Assembly (NCBI GenBank): GCA_027886185.1
Contig: WOAB01000052.1
Location: 2,604,001-2,668,000, forward strand
Length of the DNA: 64,000 bases
Direction: 5' to 3'
DNA from: Rheum nobile
Taxonomy: Eukaryota > Streptophyta > Magnoliopsida > Caryophyllales > Polygonaceae
In this document: one piece after another, positions 10,165 through 21,055 of the stretch
How positions within the stretch are numbered: the first letter of the stretch is position 1
Layout: each line of letters starts with the position of its first letter
Program-made: the position numbers and the translations under genes
Notes under the pieces: model-generated
The model's input: only the letters and a program-made list of their open reading frames with translations
Told to the model about the DNA's origin: nothing
The model's database searches: none

Positions 10165-12063
10165 TCTTATATATAAAGGAGTTGACATAATTATCATAAT
10201 TAATAAAAAAATTACACATTTTTTTATATAAATGTTATTATACGTAAACGCAAATTTTTTAATCTACAATCTTAAATCTTAATAAATGTATTTAATTATT
10301 TATTAGAACTCTCTTTCAACTCTTTAAAAATAAAATATATATTTATCAATGTTACATTAAATATATTTTTTATATATTTGTTTTTAAAAGTGTGCTTTGA
10401 TTAATACACTTTCATTATTTTGAGTTTAATCATATTTTTACTATTTATATTTGATAAAAATACGTAAGAACTTTTAGATCAATGGTTTGTGGTAAAATGC
10501 TACTTACTCCGATTTAAAATATAAATATTTTTAGCTCTTTGCACAAGATTTAAGAAAAATATCAGTATAGATAACATGTTATAAAGTATTTCTCAATCTC
10601 AACGCAAATTAATTATGCACCACCCTTTGAAACCAATGAGTAAACAATGTGATAAAAAAATATTCAACAAACTCAAACTTCAATGGAAATTATCGCAATT
10701 TAAAATTAATTAATTACCTTGAAAACATTAAAAAAAAATATTTTAGATCAAAACGTACCCCTGAAACGACTTATATTTCCGATCGGGAGAAGTAATTCAC
10801 ATGAAAATTATATTTTTCGGCACTTGAAGATTAAAAGACCTCATATTTCATACTCCTCATATATCCTATAAATACCTTATCCCATTTGTTAAAACTTTAT
10901 TTATGGCCTAATAAGTAATTTGTCTGGTCATTATATTATACAGCAATTTCTGCCAAATGATCAATAGGATAAAAGAATGGATGTGTATACCCACAACCTT
11001 TACCCAAAAACTACAAAATCCAAAGTTCTCACTTACGAACAATATTGTCATGACAATGAAATAATTATCGCTTTGGATTTTATTAGTCAAATTTCAAAAA
11101 TTTAGAATATGTAACATTATTTTTTGTTCCTTTATCAATTATAAATATAGTATGTTACATTATCATACTAATAATATTAAATTTTGATAACATAAATCAT
11201 AGAAAATTTAACCTAAGATCAAATAAATAAAGTTGGAACTAATAAAAATAACATTTTATAGAGAAAATAAAACCATAGCTTTTTGTATAAAAAAAAGAAA
11301 AAAAAGATTGATGCAAAGATAATAGATCAAAATCAGATATATTATTGAAAAATAAGTTTAATATTATTTAATAAAAGCTCAATGTATAGCACATACAAAA
11401 AACAATATTTGAAAATATAGAATTTTGTGTAATAATTGTCTTTATTTAATATCAAGCAAAAAAAAATCCATAAGAAAAAATTATTTTTCAATAGCAATCA
11501 TTTTGCAAGAAAATAAATATATTTCATCTGAAGCAAATAAATATATTTATAGATGAAGAGATTAAACAAATGTAAATTCAAAATGAATTGTTTTTACATT
11601 CAAATATCATTTTATAAAATAATCTAAACAAAAATAAATGGAAAAAGTGAAACTAGTTTAAGAGCCCAAATACATTAATATTTTTCTTCTATTTTCAAAA
11701 TAAATATTTTAATTTCAACACTAAGTATTTGTCTTCTATTGTAAAAAAATAAAATTATTCCTTATTTTAAGTATGTAACATAACTTTAGCAAAATTATTA
11801 GAAAACCATCGACATAAAGATAAACCAAATTTAACAAATAAAATTAAATACTATATTTAATATTAGTCACAATACAAACTAAATTACCCAATCACAAATC
11901 GTTAATAGAATAGACTCTATATCCTAGAAAAAATAACCAAAGGGACTCTTATGAAACAAAAAAAAAAACAATGTACACTAATGTAAATTTATTATTTATA
12001 TATTACATAAAACGAAATAATAATATATTCTGCTCCGTGCGAAGAACGAGCTTGACCATCTAG
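10165..12063 (+). mobile_element. Non-autonomous Helitron (about 1.9 kb)
   Basis: The 5' end reads TCTTATATATAAAGGAGTTG, starting with the Helitron TC. The 3' end reads GCTCCGTGCGAAGAACGAGC, a short GC-rich imperfect hairpin in AT-rich surroundings, followed by TTGACCAT and the terminal CTAG. The element sits between A (10164) and T (12064), as expected for Helitron insertion without TSD. The interior is AT-rich and has no RepHel coding sequence, so it depends on a helper elsewhere. Typical non-autonomous plant Helitrons look like this. The 5' boundary is less certain than the 3' one. Confidence 0.72.
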
Positions 12064-12099
12064 TATCACTTACAAGAATTCATGACCATGCATGTAACA

Positions 12100-12775
12100 C
12101 AGCGACAGACACATAAATTTTTGGAAGGGGGTCATAAAAACTCTATAGGCAATTGACTAATTGGGGGCATGTCGTGTGGGGTACAATCTTTGTCTCTCGT
12201 CTTCTTTGTTGTTGAGTGTTCTTGCATTGGTCGAGGCATTGAGTCTCGATAGAAACATTTTTATATATTTATTTTTTAGAAAAAATATAAAAATACATTA
12301 TTTTATCCGTTTTAATTGGGTTATGAAGTAAATATGTAAGGTGAGTTGCAAAAATAAGACCAAATAAACATTAGTTTATGAAGATTTAATATTATATCGA
12401 TGAGTTTTTTTATGCAAGTGAATTTAATTTTTTTAAACACCATATAATATAATACATAAAAGTATTTAGAAACTAGATTGGTGTCACTACTTTTTTATTT
12501 GGAGCAACATATTTTTTATGGATTTGTGTCATTTCTAATAAAAACATTGTTAGTCAGAATTTTTTCAGAGGTTATCACAAAATTTTCCCATCCATATATG
12601 TTAAACAGATGTAGTAGGCTTAATTGAAATATGTATACAATACTGGTCAGGACAATTATGCAAATATTAACTAAAATCATCACATAAAAAACAAAATATA
12701 CATTAAAATTTAATATACTGCTTAAATATATAGGGGGAGGGGAGGTCAATGCCCCACCCCCTGTGTACGTCTCTA
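12100..12775. mobile_element. hAT-like non-autonomous element (676 bp, 8-bp TSD)
   Basis: Flanked by an exact 8-bp duplication ATGTAACA (12092-12099 and 12776-12783). The left end CAGCGACAGACACA and the right end, read inverted, TAGAGACGTACACA form imperfect terminal repeats. G-rich stretches (GGAAGGGGGTC; inverted, GGGGGTGGGGC) follow them on each side. An 8-bp TSD and CAG-type ends indicate the hAT superfamily. No transposase is encoded. Confidence 0.75.
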
Positions 12776-12783
12776 ATGTAACA

Positions 12784-13501
12784 TAATGTCAAAAAAGTGC
12801 AAAATTTATATAACGGTGAGAAAATATTATTATTATTTTGCATTTGAATAATTTGATTTTGCAATTACTCCAACATAACTATAATGTGATTTGGACAAAA
12901 AAACCACCTTTAAACAAGTTGTTTGTAAAAGGGTTGGGCATGTGATAATCATCTAAGCACATCACAACCTTTAAATCCACAAAATACTCAAGGATAGAGT
13001 TTACACTTGTCCAGGCAATTACAAAATGAACAACAACGTTCTAGTATCGAATGACTTCCAAATTAAGAACAAAAGCAATTCTTCTCTCAAACTCGCCGAG
13101 AAAAATAAATTCACAAATAACTGGAGGATGGAAATAATGGACGAAACCATCACAAAATCAATCATGCTATGTAAAATTTGATAGAGAAGGAGTGGTAGCA
13201 TTGAGAAGTCAACAAAACAATTAAAACTTAAGCACAACACTGGGAAGCTTAAAAGATTAAAAGTACATGATACTTGCATGTTAGTATAGAACAAAAAAGT
13301 TAAATTACATGCATGGTGCTTTCTTGTAGGTTCAGTTGCGAGTAAGATTCAACGACAATGACTTTGATGGAGGATGGGGTGCATATTGGCAATACAACAA
13401 CAAGAAATCTATTGTTATTGGAACCATATATTGAACCTGACTTGAATCATATATTGAACCATATAAATTACTAATGTTATTAATAATCCTTAGTAGAGAT
13501 A
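12784..13501. other. AT-rich intergenic sequence
   Basis: No gene recognised. A minus-strand frame of 91 codons at 13019-13294 has no recognisable domain and a composition typical of chance in AT-rich DNA. Confidence 0.5.
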
Positions 13502-13991
13502 ACATATAGCATACATAATCCTTACTAGAGATAACATAATTATATTCATGATCGGCAAGTTATTCATGATCCCTTAGGCGATACAATGGCAAGGCATCCA
13601 TCCTCGACTTGTAATTAGGCAATATGGATGATCAACAATCCATCAAAACCTATGGTTGAACATCATGTGTCACAAGATAGACTATGACCTGATTACAATC
13701 CCTACAACTATGAAAATCTCTTACAACATTAAAGTAATTCCTAAGATTATGAATATCTTGATTATAATTATAATTTTTCACGACGTCTTCCAAACTTGTT
13801 TTAAACTATTGTAACATTCAAATCATCTCCTTGTATAACTATGTTTTTTTTTTTTAAATTTAGAGTTGTCGCCTTACGAACTCCTTCCAAAAAAGCAAAG
13901 GCTTCAGCTATTAAATTACTAATGTTATTAATAACTTACCGATCATGTATATTATTATGTTATCTCTACTAAGGATTATGTATTCTATATG
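13502..13991. repeat. Inverted repeat, arms about 63 bp, spacer about 365 bp
   Basis: The left arm (13502-13564) contains ATACATAATCCTTACTAG, GATAACATAAT and CATGATCGGCAAGTTATT. The right arm (13929-13991) is its inverted copy with a few changes. A direct copy of AAATTACTAATGTTATTAATAA also lies near each arm (about 13466 and 13912). This may be a degenerate MITE or a fold-back element. No clear TSD was found. Confidence 0.65.
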
Positions 13992-15540
13992 CGTAGATAC
14001 ATTTACAACCATCGAAACTTAATTTCATCCAATCATTTTCTAGTTTGAGCCAGGGAAGTATCATTTTTTGTTATTTGTTTTTTAGGATAAACTACAATAA
14101 ACCATCCCTTATCTAGACATCTTGTACCATACCATCCCTTATTTCAATGTTTACATAAAACCACCCTTTATTACATATACATTGGCAATAAGCCACCCCT
14201 TCTTAAGATTATGTTGCTCTACATTGATTTCGATTTATTTACCCATTAATCCCTTTTATTGTAAAATTAAAGATGAAGAAACGAAGGGGTGATTTTAGCA
14301 AAGTTAACGAATTACTACTAAAATTCCATCCAAACTGTGAGTTTTCAGTTTTTAGTTTTGAAGGATTTTTATTTTTCTATTATTGATAATATAATTATTT
14401 TAAAACATGGAATAACTTATTAGTTACCTTAATTCACAAATTTCCAAAAAAATTGAAAACCAAAAAAAGTGATGTCATCAAGATAAGGCCACTTGACAAC
14501 CATCTCTAAATGCGAAAAAGACCACCATAGAAAAAAGACTCATTAAGAGCAATTTGTGTGACTCTTAGCCAAGACAAGCTCTTCCTTGTGTCAAAACACG
14601 CATGTCTTTAGGAGTTATATATGCAAACATTGTTATAATTTTCTTGTTCATTTTACAACTTTAATAGGAGTAGATATAATGTTTTAAAATCCTAATAGGG
14701 TCTGCCATACATGTGTGCATGTGTGTTTTCTTCTTTTCCAAGTATTGTTATTTTTGTTTCCTATTTAAACACTTGTTTATTATTTTCATTTAAATAAGTT
14801 TTGAAATTTAAGAAAAATCACAAAAAGTTAAACTTTATTCTTCTTGGCTCAACATAGTTTTTGGACTCAAGCTATCTCCTTGATTGTGGACTCGTTCAAA
14901 CAACTGAGTTGTGGACTCAACTCAAATCTATTCAACACTCATCCAGCAACAAGGAAGGATTGTTCGTGGACTCGTTCATTCCTTGTATTATCACCATTCT
15001 CACGAAATTTCAAATTTCATAATTGTTTGTGTGAGTTCATCCATTAGAAAAACATTGTCTTGCCTTGAAGATGGGACAAAACAAGCATATACACAACGAA
15101 GGAGATAGTCACGTATCAAAATAGAGCTTAATAAAATTTGTTTTAGAGTTTAGTTATAAGATTTCATTTATGCCACCATAGAATAGCCAAAACATGGATA
15201 TCTATATTGTTATTACTAATAATTTGAATACTAACCCAAGATCAGTGATAGAGAAGATCTTAGATCTCCGGTTCAATTTAATATAAGATTGAGTATAATT
15301 TTACGAGTATATAAGAGCATTTAAGAAGAATTTATAGCCTTCATTGGAAAGCTCACAAGGAAAGCATCGGTCCAAGACTTTCGAAGTGTGCATTTCCAAA
15401 CGCGGATGCCAGATGCACAAATATTTTTTTTTATCTAAATACACACGCAAAAAGTATGCATGGCCAGGAACGCATACACAAAGCATATAGTCCGAAAATT
15501 AAACAAAAAAAATTATTTTTCCTCACTCGATCCCTGAAAA
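13992..15540. other. AT-rich intergenic sequence with a short irregular repeat
   Basis: At 14095-14200 the phrase ACCATCCCTTAT or a close variant recurs about four times at 30-40 bp spacing (AAACCATCCCTTAT, ATACCATCCCTTAT, AAACCACCCTTTAT, AAGCCACCCCTTCT). A frame at 14844-15108 repeats the word TGGACTC but has no domain I recognise. Nothing else stands out. Confidence 0.5.
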
Positions 15541-16735
15541 ATAAATAACTCTTGTTGATATGGGTAATCCTGTAATTTTTATGAACCAATTTCAAGTCTA
15601 GAGTGTTACAAACTCCCCACTTATTCTCTTTGACGACCTCGTCAAGCCCAAAGTAGGCTTGGGCATTGATTTAAAACCAAACCGAACTGAAAACCAAACA
15701 TCGAAACTTAAAAATATGTGAAATGAAAACCGAACAGAATAATATCAATTTAGTCCAGTTATAGTCGGTTTGATTCAGTTTGTAAGTTTATTAAAGCCGA
15801 TTATGATCCTTATGAGCTGTGTGAGAAAGTGCTCATTGATTCAAACCCTAATATTGGCATGACATCCCACAATTTGCCATCATGAGCCAATAGAAAACAA
15901 CCAATTGGTGATTCTTAGATTAAAAACCCTCTGAAAATGGAACCATTATATTTGGGAAATAATTTAAGATAGCTATAAAAGACTGAATCCAACAGTCAAG
16001 CAAACGAGCCATTTTACACAATTAATCAATTAATAAACAAGTGAAAATTAACCATATATCATAATATACAAAGTAAAACACATGCTTCCAGTCTTCCATA
16101 TATCAATAAGGGGGAAGAGTCGAACGACCAACTTTATAGTGGTGTGGCGGTGGCATAGACGAGCCGGCGAGTGGCAAGTTAAAAAAGATGCAACAAGCTG
16201 CAAGCCAACAACGGCGTGGCGGAGCTGGAGATGAACTGGCGACCAAACGACCTGGCGTGGCGGTTTAGCGAAGTAGGGGAGTGGCTGGAGGAAAGTTGTA
16301 GATGTAGAGTGACAGGAACTGGCGACTAAAGACTAGGGTTAATAGTCGGGTTTGAGTTAGTGAAATGCCTGAATGCTACTTGGGTGAGTTTGCGGCTAGA
16401 GAAGAAAGAAGGAAGTGAACTAAAAGAACTAGCCCAAGACAAAGTTTCCCAATAGTCCACACATCACATTTAAAAAAACGGTTTCACCCAAACCGACCGA
16501 AAATTAAAAATATATGAACCGAAACCCAAATCGAATAATCTCAAAATTCAGTTTTTTCGTTCGGTCCAACAAGAGGACCTCCCAAGAGGTCACCTATCCT
16601 GGTACTACTATCGCCCAAGCACGCTTAACTTCAGAGTTTTTTATCATCCCTTCAACCTTGAAAAAGAAGAGCTCTTTTTGACATGCGTATCATTTCAATC
16701 CTTATAAACCAATTTCAAGTTCGGGGTTTTACTCA
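15541..16735 (-). mobile_element. Cassandra-like (5S-bearing TRIM) remnant, interrupted
   Basis: Two direct copies of a roughly 57-bp segment containing ACCAATTTCAAGT lie at 15553-15612 (ending GAGTGTTACA) and 16677-16733 (ending GGGTTTTAC). On the minus strand they read TGTAACAC...ACTTGAAATTGGTT, fitting a TG-starting LTR. Next to the right copy lies a 5S rRNA 3' segment (16568-16638). LTRs that carry 5S rRNA are the hallmark of Cassandra TRIM elements. The roughly 1 kb between is atypical: it contains AACCGAAC-rich stretches of hAT-terminal type (15665-15780 and 16480-16565), suggesting a later insertion. Borders are approximate. Confidence 0.55.
16568..16638 (-). pseudogene. 5S rRNA-derived segment (3' part only)
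   Basis: On the minus strand this reads GTTAAGCGTGCTTGGGCGA, then AGTAGTACCAGGATAGGTGA, then CCTCTTGGGAGGTCC. These are the conserved internal-promoter and 3' regions of plant 5S rRNA with a few substitutions. The first roughly 45 nt of 5S rRNA are missing and it is a single copy, so it is not a functional rDNA unit. Its position inside LTR-like repeats fits a Cassandra element. Confidence 0.8.
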
Positions 16736-16736
16736 A

Positions 16737-17690
16737 CGATATTCAAATATGCACGATAATATATACTATTCAATATTGGGTAATGGGGACACTATTATAT
16801 AGTACGATAATGAACGATATTAGGATATGAATAACAAAAGATAGTATTCGATATTGGGTAATGAGAATAGTATTATATAATGTGATAATGAACAATATTT
16901 GAATATGAATGATCATGAACGATATTAGATGGTATTCGATATTTGGTAATGATGATAGTATTATATAATACGATAATGAACGATATTCGAATATGAACGA
17001 GAATGAACAATATTTGAATATGAACGATAATATATAGTTATCGATATTGGGTAATGAAGATATCATTATGTAACATGATAATGAACCATATTTGAATATG
17101 AACGATAATAAATAATAGTATTCGATATTAGGTAATGAGAATAGTATTATATAATACGATAATGAACGATCTTCAAATATGAGCGATATTTGAATATGAA
17201 CGACACTAGAGAGTATTTGATATTGGGTAATGATGATAGTATTATATAATACGATAATGAATGATTTTCGAATATGAACATAATGAGTGATATTCGAACA
17301 TGAACAATAATAGATAGTATTCGATATTGGGTGATGATGATAGTATTATATAATACGATAATGAACGATATTCGAATATGAAAGATTGAACGATATTCAA
17401 ATATGACGATAACAGATAGTATTCGATATTGATTAATGAGGATAGTATCATATAATACGACAATGAACAATCTTTGAACGATAATAAATGATATTCGAAT
17501 ACGAACGATAACATATATAATTCAATAATGGGTAATGAGGATAGTATTATATAATACGATAATGAAAAATATTCGAATATGAATGATAATAGATAGTATT
17601 CGACATTGGGTAATGAGGATAGTGTTACAAATGTGAAAATGAATGATATTTCAATATTAACAATTATAGATAGTATTCGATAAAAAATTA
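16737..17690. repeat. AT-rich minisatellite, about 11 units of about 77-105 bp
   Basis: Repeated phrases are ACGATATTCGAATATGAACG, GATAGTATTCGATATTGGGT, AATGAGGATAGTATTATAT and AATACGATAATG. Units vary in length because a sub-block (ACGATATTCGAATATGA) is present once or twice per unit. Several minus-strand frames (16770-17066, 17147-17470, 17242-17700) give YRSLSYYIILSSLPNIEY-like repetitive peptides. These come from the repeat and are not genes. Confidence 0.92.
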
Positions 17691-17699
17691 GATAAGGCA

Positions 17700-18470
17700 C
17701 GTGAGTGCCGCTTTAAACGAAAATAACAAACACATGCACATATATAAGTTGCGCACTCGTATGGTATAAGCGCCTCTTTACAGAAAAGAAAAAACACAGG
17801 GACACAAATGTTTTGTGTGCCCTACTATTTATATTTTTTAATTTATCGGATAGTTCTCTATACGATTAAACAGGCACGCGTACAGGATGTGTATGCGTGT
17901 ACTCTTACGTATACATGCGGCCTATCTTTGTGTATCTAGCGAATATATACGTGTGTATCTACCAAATATGAGTATAATGAATTAGTATTTTGGACAACAT
18001 GAACAAAATAATTTGTTTTGTTGAGTCTGAAGTTTAAAGTTTAAAATATTTAGTGTAAACACATAAATTTATTATGGAGTTCTTTATTTTTCTAGCTCAA
18101 ATTCATTAAGGAATATATATATTCTCCTGAATGATATTTATTACATATTAGTCCAATTTAGGTATACAATTACATGAAATGCTTTTTGTGATAACAAATT
18201 CTTAGGCGAGAATGGTGATCGCGAGAACCATTCTCCGCCATTGGATCTCGATGGGATTAACGGATACATCACAGTGACATTTATGTAAATAAATAGAACT
18301 TTAAAATAGATCCATTTGAGAAAAAAGTTCATCGAGCCCAACTCAATATTCATTTAGATGGCATGTGCTTGGCACTTGACTCATTTAAATAAGTTGACCG
18401 GGTATATCTGACATTGATTGTCCGGTCTCCGACATTGACTGCTAGATTTTTTTTTTTAATTGTTAGGCCT
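17700..18470. other. Intergenic sequence, nothing recognised
   Basis: Short TATACGTGTGTAT-like alternating stretches lie near 17880-17960. No coding frame with a recognisable domain was found, and no paired element ends were seen. Confidence 0.5.
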
Positions 18471-19145
18471 ATTTGTGTTTATCTTAAGATTTTGAAATGC
18501 ACATAAAGTACACTCTATATGCACATAGTATACAATACAAATGCACATAAAGTTCAACCAAGACTTTTAACCGTACCTCAACCAACTTGTGTTTATCTTA
18601 AAAATGCACATACGGTACACTCCAAATGCACATAATGTACAATACAAAAACACATAGTTCAACAAAGATTTTACCCCCGGACAACTTGTATTTTTTTTTA
18701 GAATTGCACATACGATACACTCCAAATGCACACAGTGTAACTCCAAATGCACAGTGTAAAATACAAATCCACATAGTGTAAAATACAAAAGCACATATAA
18801 TTTTACCACGATCAACTTGTGTTGTCTTACAAATGCAATAGTGTACAATACAAAAACACATATAGTTTAACTGAGACTTTTACCCTCGACCAACTTGTGT
18901 ATGTCTTAGAAATCCAAAATGCACATAGTGTATAATACAAAGCAGATATAGTTCAACCGAGACGTTTACCCCGAACCAACTTGTGTTTGTCTTAGAAACT
19001 CAAAATGCACATACGGTATACTCCAAACGCACATAGTGTACAATAGAAAAGCACATATAGTTCAACCTATATGTTTACCCCGAACCAACTTGTATTGGTC
19101 TTAGAACTTTAAAATGCATATACGATACACTCCAAATGCATATAG
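18471..19145. repeat. ATGCACATA minisatellite, about 6-7 units of about 80-130 bp
   Basis: Each unit starts with CTTGTGTTTGTCTTAGAA, followed by AAATGCACATACGGTACACT, CCAAATGCACATAGTGTACA, ATACAAAAGCACATATAGTT and CAACCGAGACTTTTACCCCG. Units vary in the number of ATGCACATAG sub-repeats. From 19150 to 19385 the inverted word ATGTGCATTT dominates, giving the region overall dyad character. A relative lies at 1332-1640. Minus-strand frames at 18567-18861 are translations of the repeat. Confidence 0.88.
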
Positions 19146-19440
19146 TTTTTCGTGTATTTGAGTTATTCTACATGTGCATTTTTAATTATACGTACATTTG
19201 GTTATAATTGATGTGCAATGCATTTTGATATAACATATATGATCGATGTGCATTTGAATATTGCGATATGTTCAATTACATTTAATGTGCATATTAAAAT
19301 GTATGTGCATTTCAATTCAAGTGAATGTGCATTTGAAAATTACAAGTCGTGCATTTAGAAATGAGTGAATGTGCATTTCAAAATTCGAAGTTAAGGAAAA
19401 ATTATCCTAAACCAATCGGTCCCCAAATTAAAAAAAATGG

Positions 19441-19760
19441 CCAATCAACACCTAAAAGGGAACGGTCAACACGGAATATCACCATTGACCAATCATATTC
19501 ACCTATAAACTCATTTTAAATAATGGCTTGACACATCCCCATTTAAATGAATATTTTAACACGTGGGAGCCAATATACATATGCTAAGTTCAACCCGTGT
19601 ATAACCGGGGTTCAGGTTTGAACCCTTAATTGGCATATATTTGTTTTTTTGTCATACTTATTAATAACATATGTCCTCAACACTAGTTTTACATACTTCC
19701 TCCCGCCCTCTCAGCCTCTCTCCTTTTGACGGCTTCATACGGAAAATATTTACGAGAAGA
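19441..19760 (+). promoter_or_regulatory. Promoter region of the PADRE gene with W-box and G-box cores
   Basis: Upstream of the ATG at 19761 lie GGTCAA (inverted W-box TTGACC, 19464-19469), TTGACC (19485-19490), and ACACGTGG, a G-box/ABRE-type core centred on CACGTG at 19560-19565. A possible TATA box, CTATAAAC, lies near 19503. W-boxes bind WRKY factors, and ACGTG cores bind bZIP/bHLH factors in stress and ABA responses. That fits a stress-responsive PADRE gene, but the sites are short and unproven. Confidence 0.45.
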
Positions 19761-20345
19761 ATGGGAAACGCCATGGCCGCCGGTGGAGGAGGTAGAAAAG
19801 CGAAGGTGATGAAAATCAACGGCGAGGTCTTCAAACTGAGCACGCCGGCCAAAGCCGGAGACATAATCAAAGACTATCCAGGCCACGTCCTCATCGATTC
19901 CGACGATTTTCTCCGATTCAACCTCCGAGCTCAGCCTCTCGGTCCCCAATCGGAGCTCCGGCCAAAGAAGATCTACCTCCTCGTCCAGTTGCCTAGGTTT
20001 CCGGCGCCGGATGAGCGCGTTCTCAGAAGAACGAGCTCCGGCGAAATCACCAGCGCCGGAAGTCCGCCAGTTGAAAATCTCATGCAGTGGCGGCGTAGAT
20101 CGTCCCGGGTACGGAGCGTGAAGGTGAGGCTCCTGAAGGCGGAGGTGGACAGGATCGTTGAACAGAGCAGGGACGACGTGGAGGCGGCGGAGAGAATAAT
20201 CGATTTGTGTATGGAGAAGGAACGTGCGGAGGATGAAACGACGGAGGAGGTGTCGTTTAGTAAACACTGTATAAACTTTCATTCCATGTGTACTTCCTAC
20301 ATCCCTCATCATCATGCCAGATACAAGAAATTAACAAAGGATTAA
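19761..20345 (+). CDS. PADRE (DUF4228) domain protein, PMI2/At1g66480-like
   Basis: The single-exon product is 194 residues and is the only host gene recognised in the window. The N terminus is MGN, a possible N-myristoylation signal. The PADRE core spans about residues 12-80: KVMKINGE near 15-22, STPAKAGDIIKDYPGHVLID near 27-46, LRAQPL near 55, and KKIYLLVQL at 69-77. A second conserved block, VRLLKAEVDRIV, lies near 122-133, as in the PMI2-like branch. I chose the second Met (19761) over the one at 19671 because family members start MGN just before the core, and the upstream 30 codons show no similarity. The last 35 residues are unlike the family and may reflect an unrecognised intron or divergence. 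PADRE genes are small plant-specific genes often induced by pathogens or abiotic stress. The exact biochemical role is unknown. Confidence 0.88.
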   Translation: MGNAMAAGGGGRKAKVMKINGEVFKLSTPAKAGDIIKDYPGHVLIDSDDFLRFNLRAQPLGPQSELRPKKIYLLVQLPRFPAPDERVLRRTSSGEITSAGSPPVENLMQWRRRSSRVRSVKVRLLKAEVDRIVEQSRDDVEAAERIIDLCMEKERAEDETTEEVSFSKHCINFHSMCTSYIPHHHARYKKLTKD

Positions 20346-20444
20346 TGCTGTATATTCTCCGTGTAGCCTAGAAAAGTTTGTACATAACGTAGCTGTGTAG
20401 TTTAATTTTGTGAGAATGAAAATTAAACGATTGTGCGTATGTAA
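20346..20444 (+). other. Start of the PADRE 3' flank, cut by the LINE
   Basis: Ninety bases of ordinary 3' flank follow the stop codon, then the 10-bp LINE target site GCGTATGTAA (20435-20444). Its second copy is at 47816-47825, where the original downstream sequence resumes. AATGAAAATTAA near 20415 could act as a weak polyadenylation signal before the insertion point. If so, the transcript may escape the LINE. Confidence 0.6.
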
Positions 20445-20474
20445 TTTTTTTGAGCTGAAAATATGATCATTGCA

Positions 20475-21050
20475 TTACCTTAAATCATCCAACAGCAAAC
20501 AATTCAGTTCCAAAGAGAAAGCAGAATTGAAAACAGTAGAAATAAGAGAACTAGGCTTAATACTAGCTAGAAAATGAGCTGGCTCATTTCCATCCCGCCT
20601 AACATGGCTCCGAACTTCAGCTGCAAGCAACGAATTTGAGAAAGAAGCCATCCATAAGCACCCTTCCACAAGCTCTTCTTCCTCAGCTTAGAAATCACAA
20701 CAAGATTATTAGATTCAATCATCACATTCGAAATCCCCTTCTCAAGACAGCATTGCATTGCCCATAAAATTGCTTCCGCCTCACAGTGCTCAGCTTCCAT
20801 CGATCCAAAAATAGTACGCGCCCCCATAAAACAAGCATCACCACAATCATCCCGGGAAATGAAGCCGATGCCATGACAATCCGCCGTCGAACACGCCGCA
20901 TCACAGTTGATTTTTGTAACACCATGGGCCGGTTTTATCCACCGCAAAGGGCTACTGTGAACAATACCCAGCTGGATATGTAATTTACTTGCATGAAAAT
21001 CAGCCAAAAGGGTTTTGCACTCAAGAACCACAGTAGCTGGATCCTCCATG
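20475..21050 (-). pseudogene. LINE ORF2 C-terminal RNase H
   Basis: Continues ORF2 from 40465 across the Y insertion (WRARNKRIFEGI then MEDPATVV). Typical plant L1 RNase H motifs are INCDAA, GSMEAEHCEAEAILWAMQ and VMIESNNLVVISKL. The final block HVRRDGNEPAHFLAS is in another frame, so there is a frameshift near 20620. The stop at 20475 lies close to the element's poly(A). Confidence 0.88.
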
Positions 21051-21055
21051 ATACC

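Noticed and set aside
16568..16638. Functional 5S rRNA gene
   Set aside because: Only the 3' part is present, as a single copy with substitutions, inside LTR-like repeats.
16737..17690. CRISPR-like array
   Set aside because: Units are diverged and of unequal length without unique spacers, and the sequence is plant nuclear DNA.
16770..17700. Open frames coding for Ile/Leu/Ser/Tyr-rich membrane-like peptides
   Set aside because: They are translations of the AT-rich minisatellite. Each repeat unit gives the same peptide words, and no start context or domain exists.
18567..18861. Two overlapping minus-strand frames rich in Cys and Val
   Set aside because: They come from the ATGCACATA tandem repeat, not from a gene.
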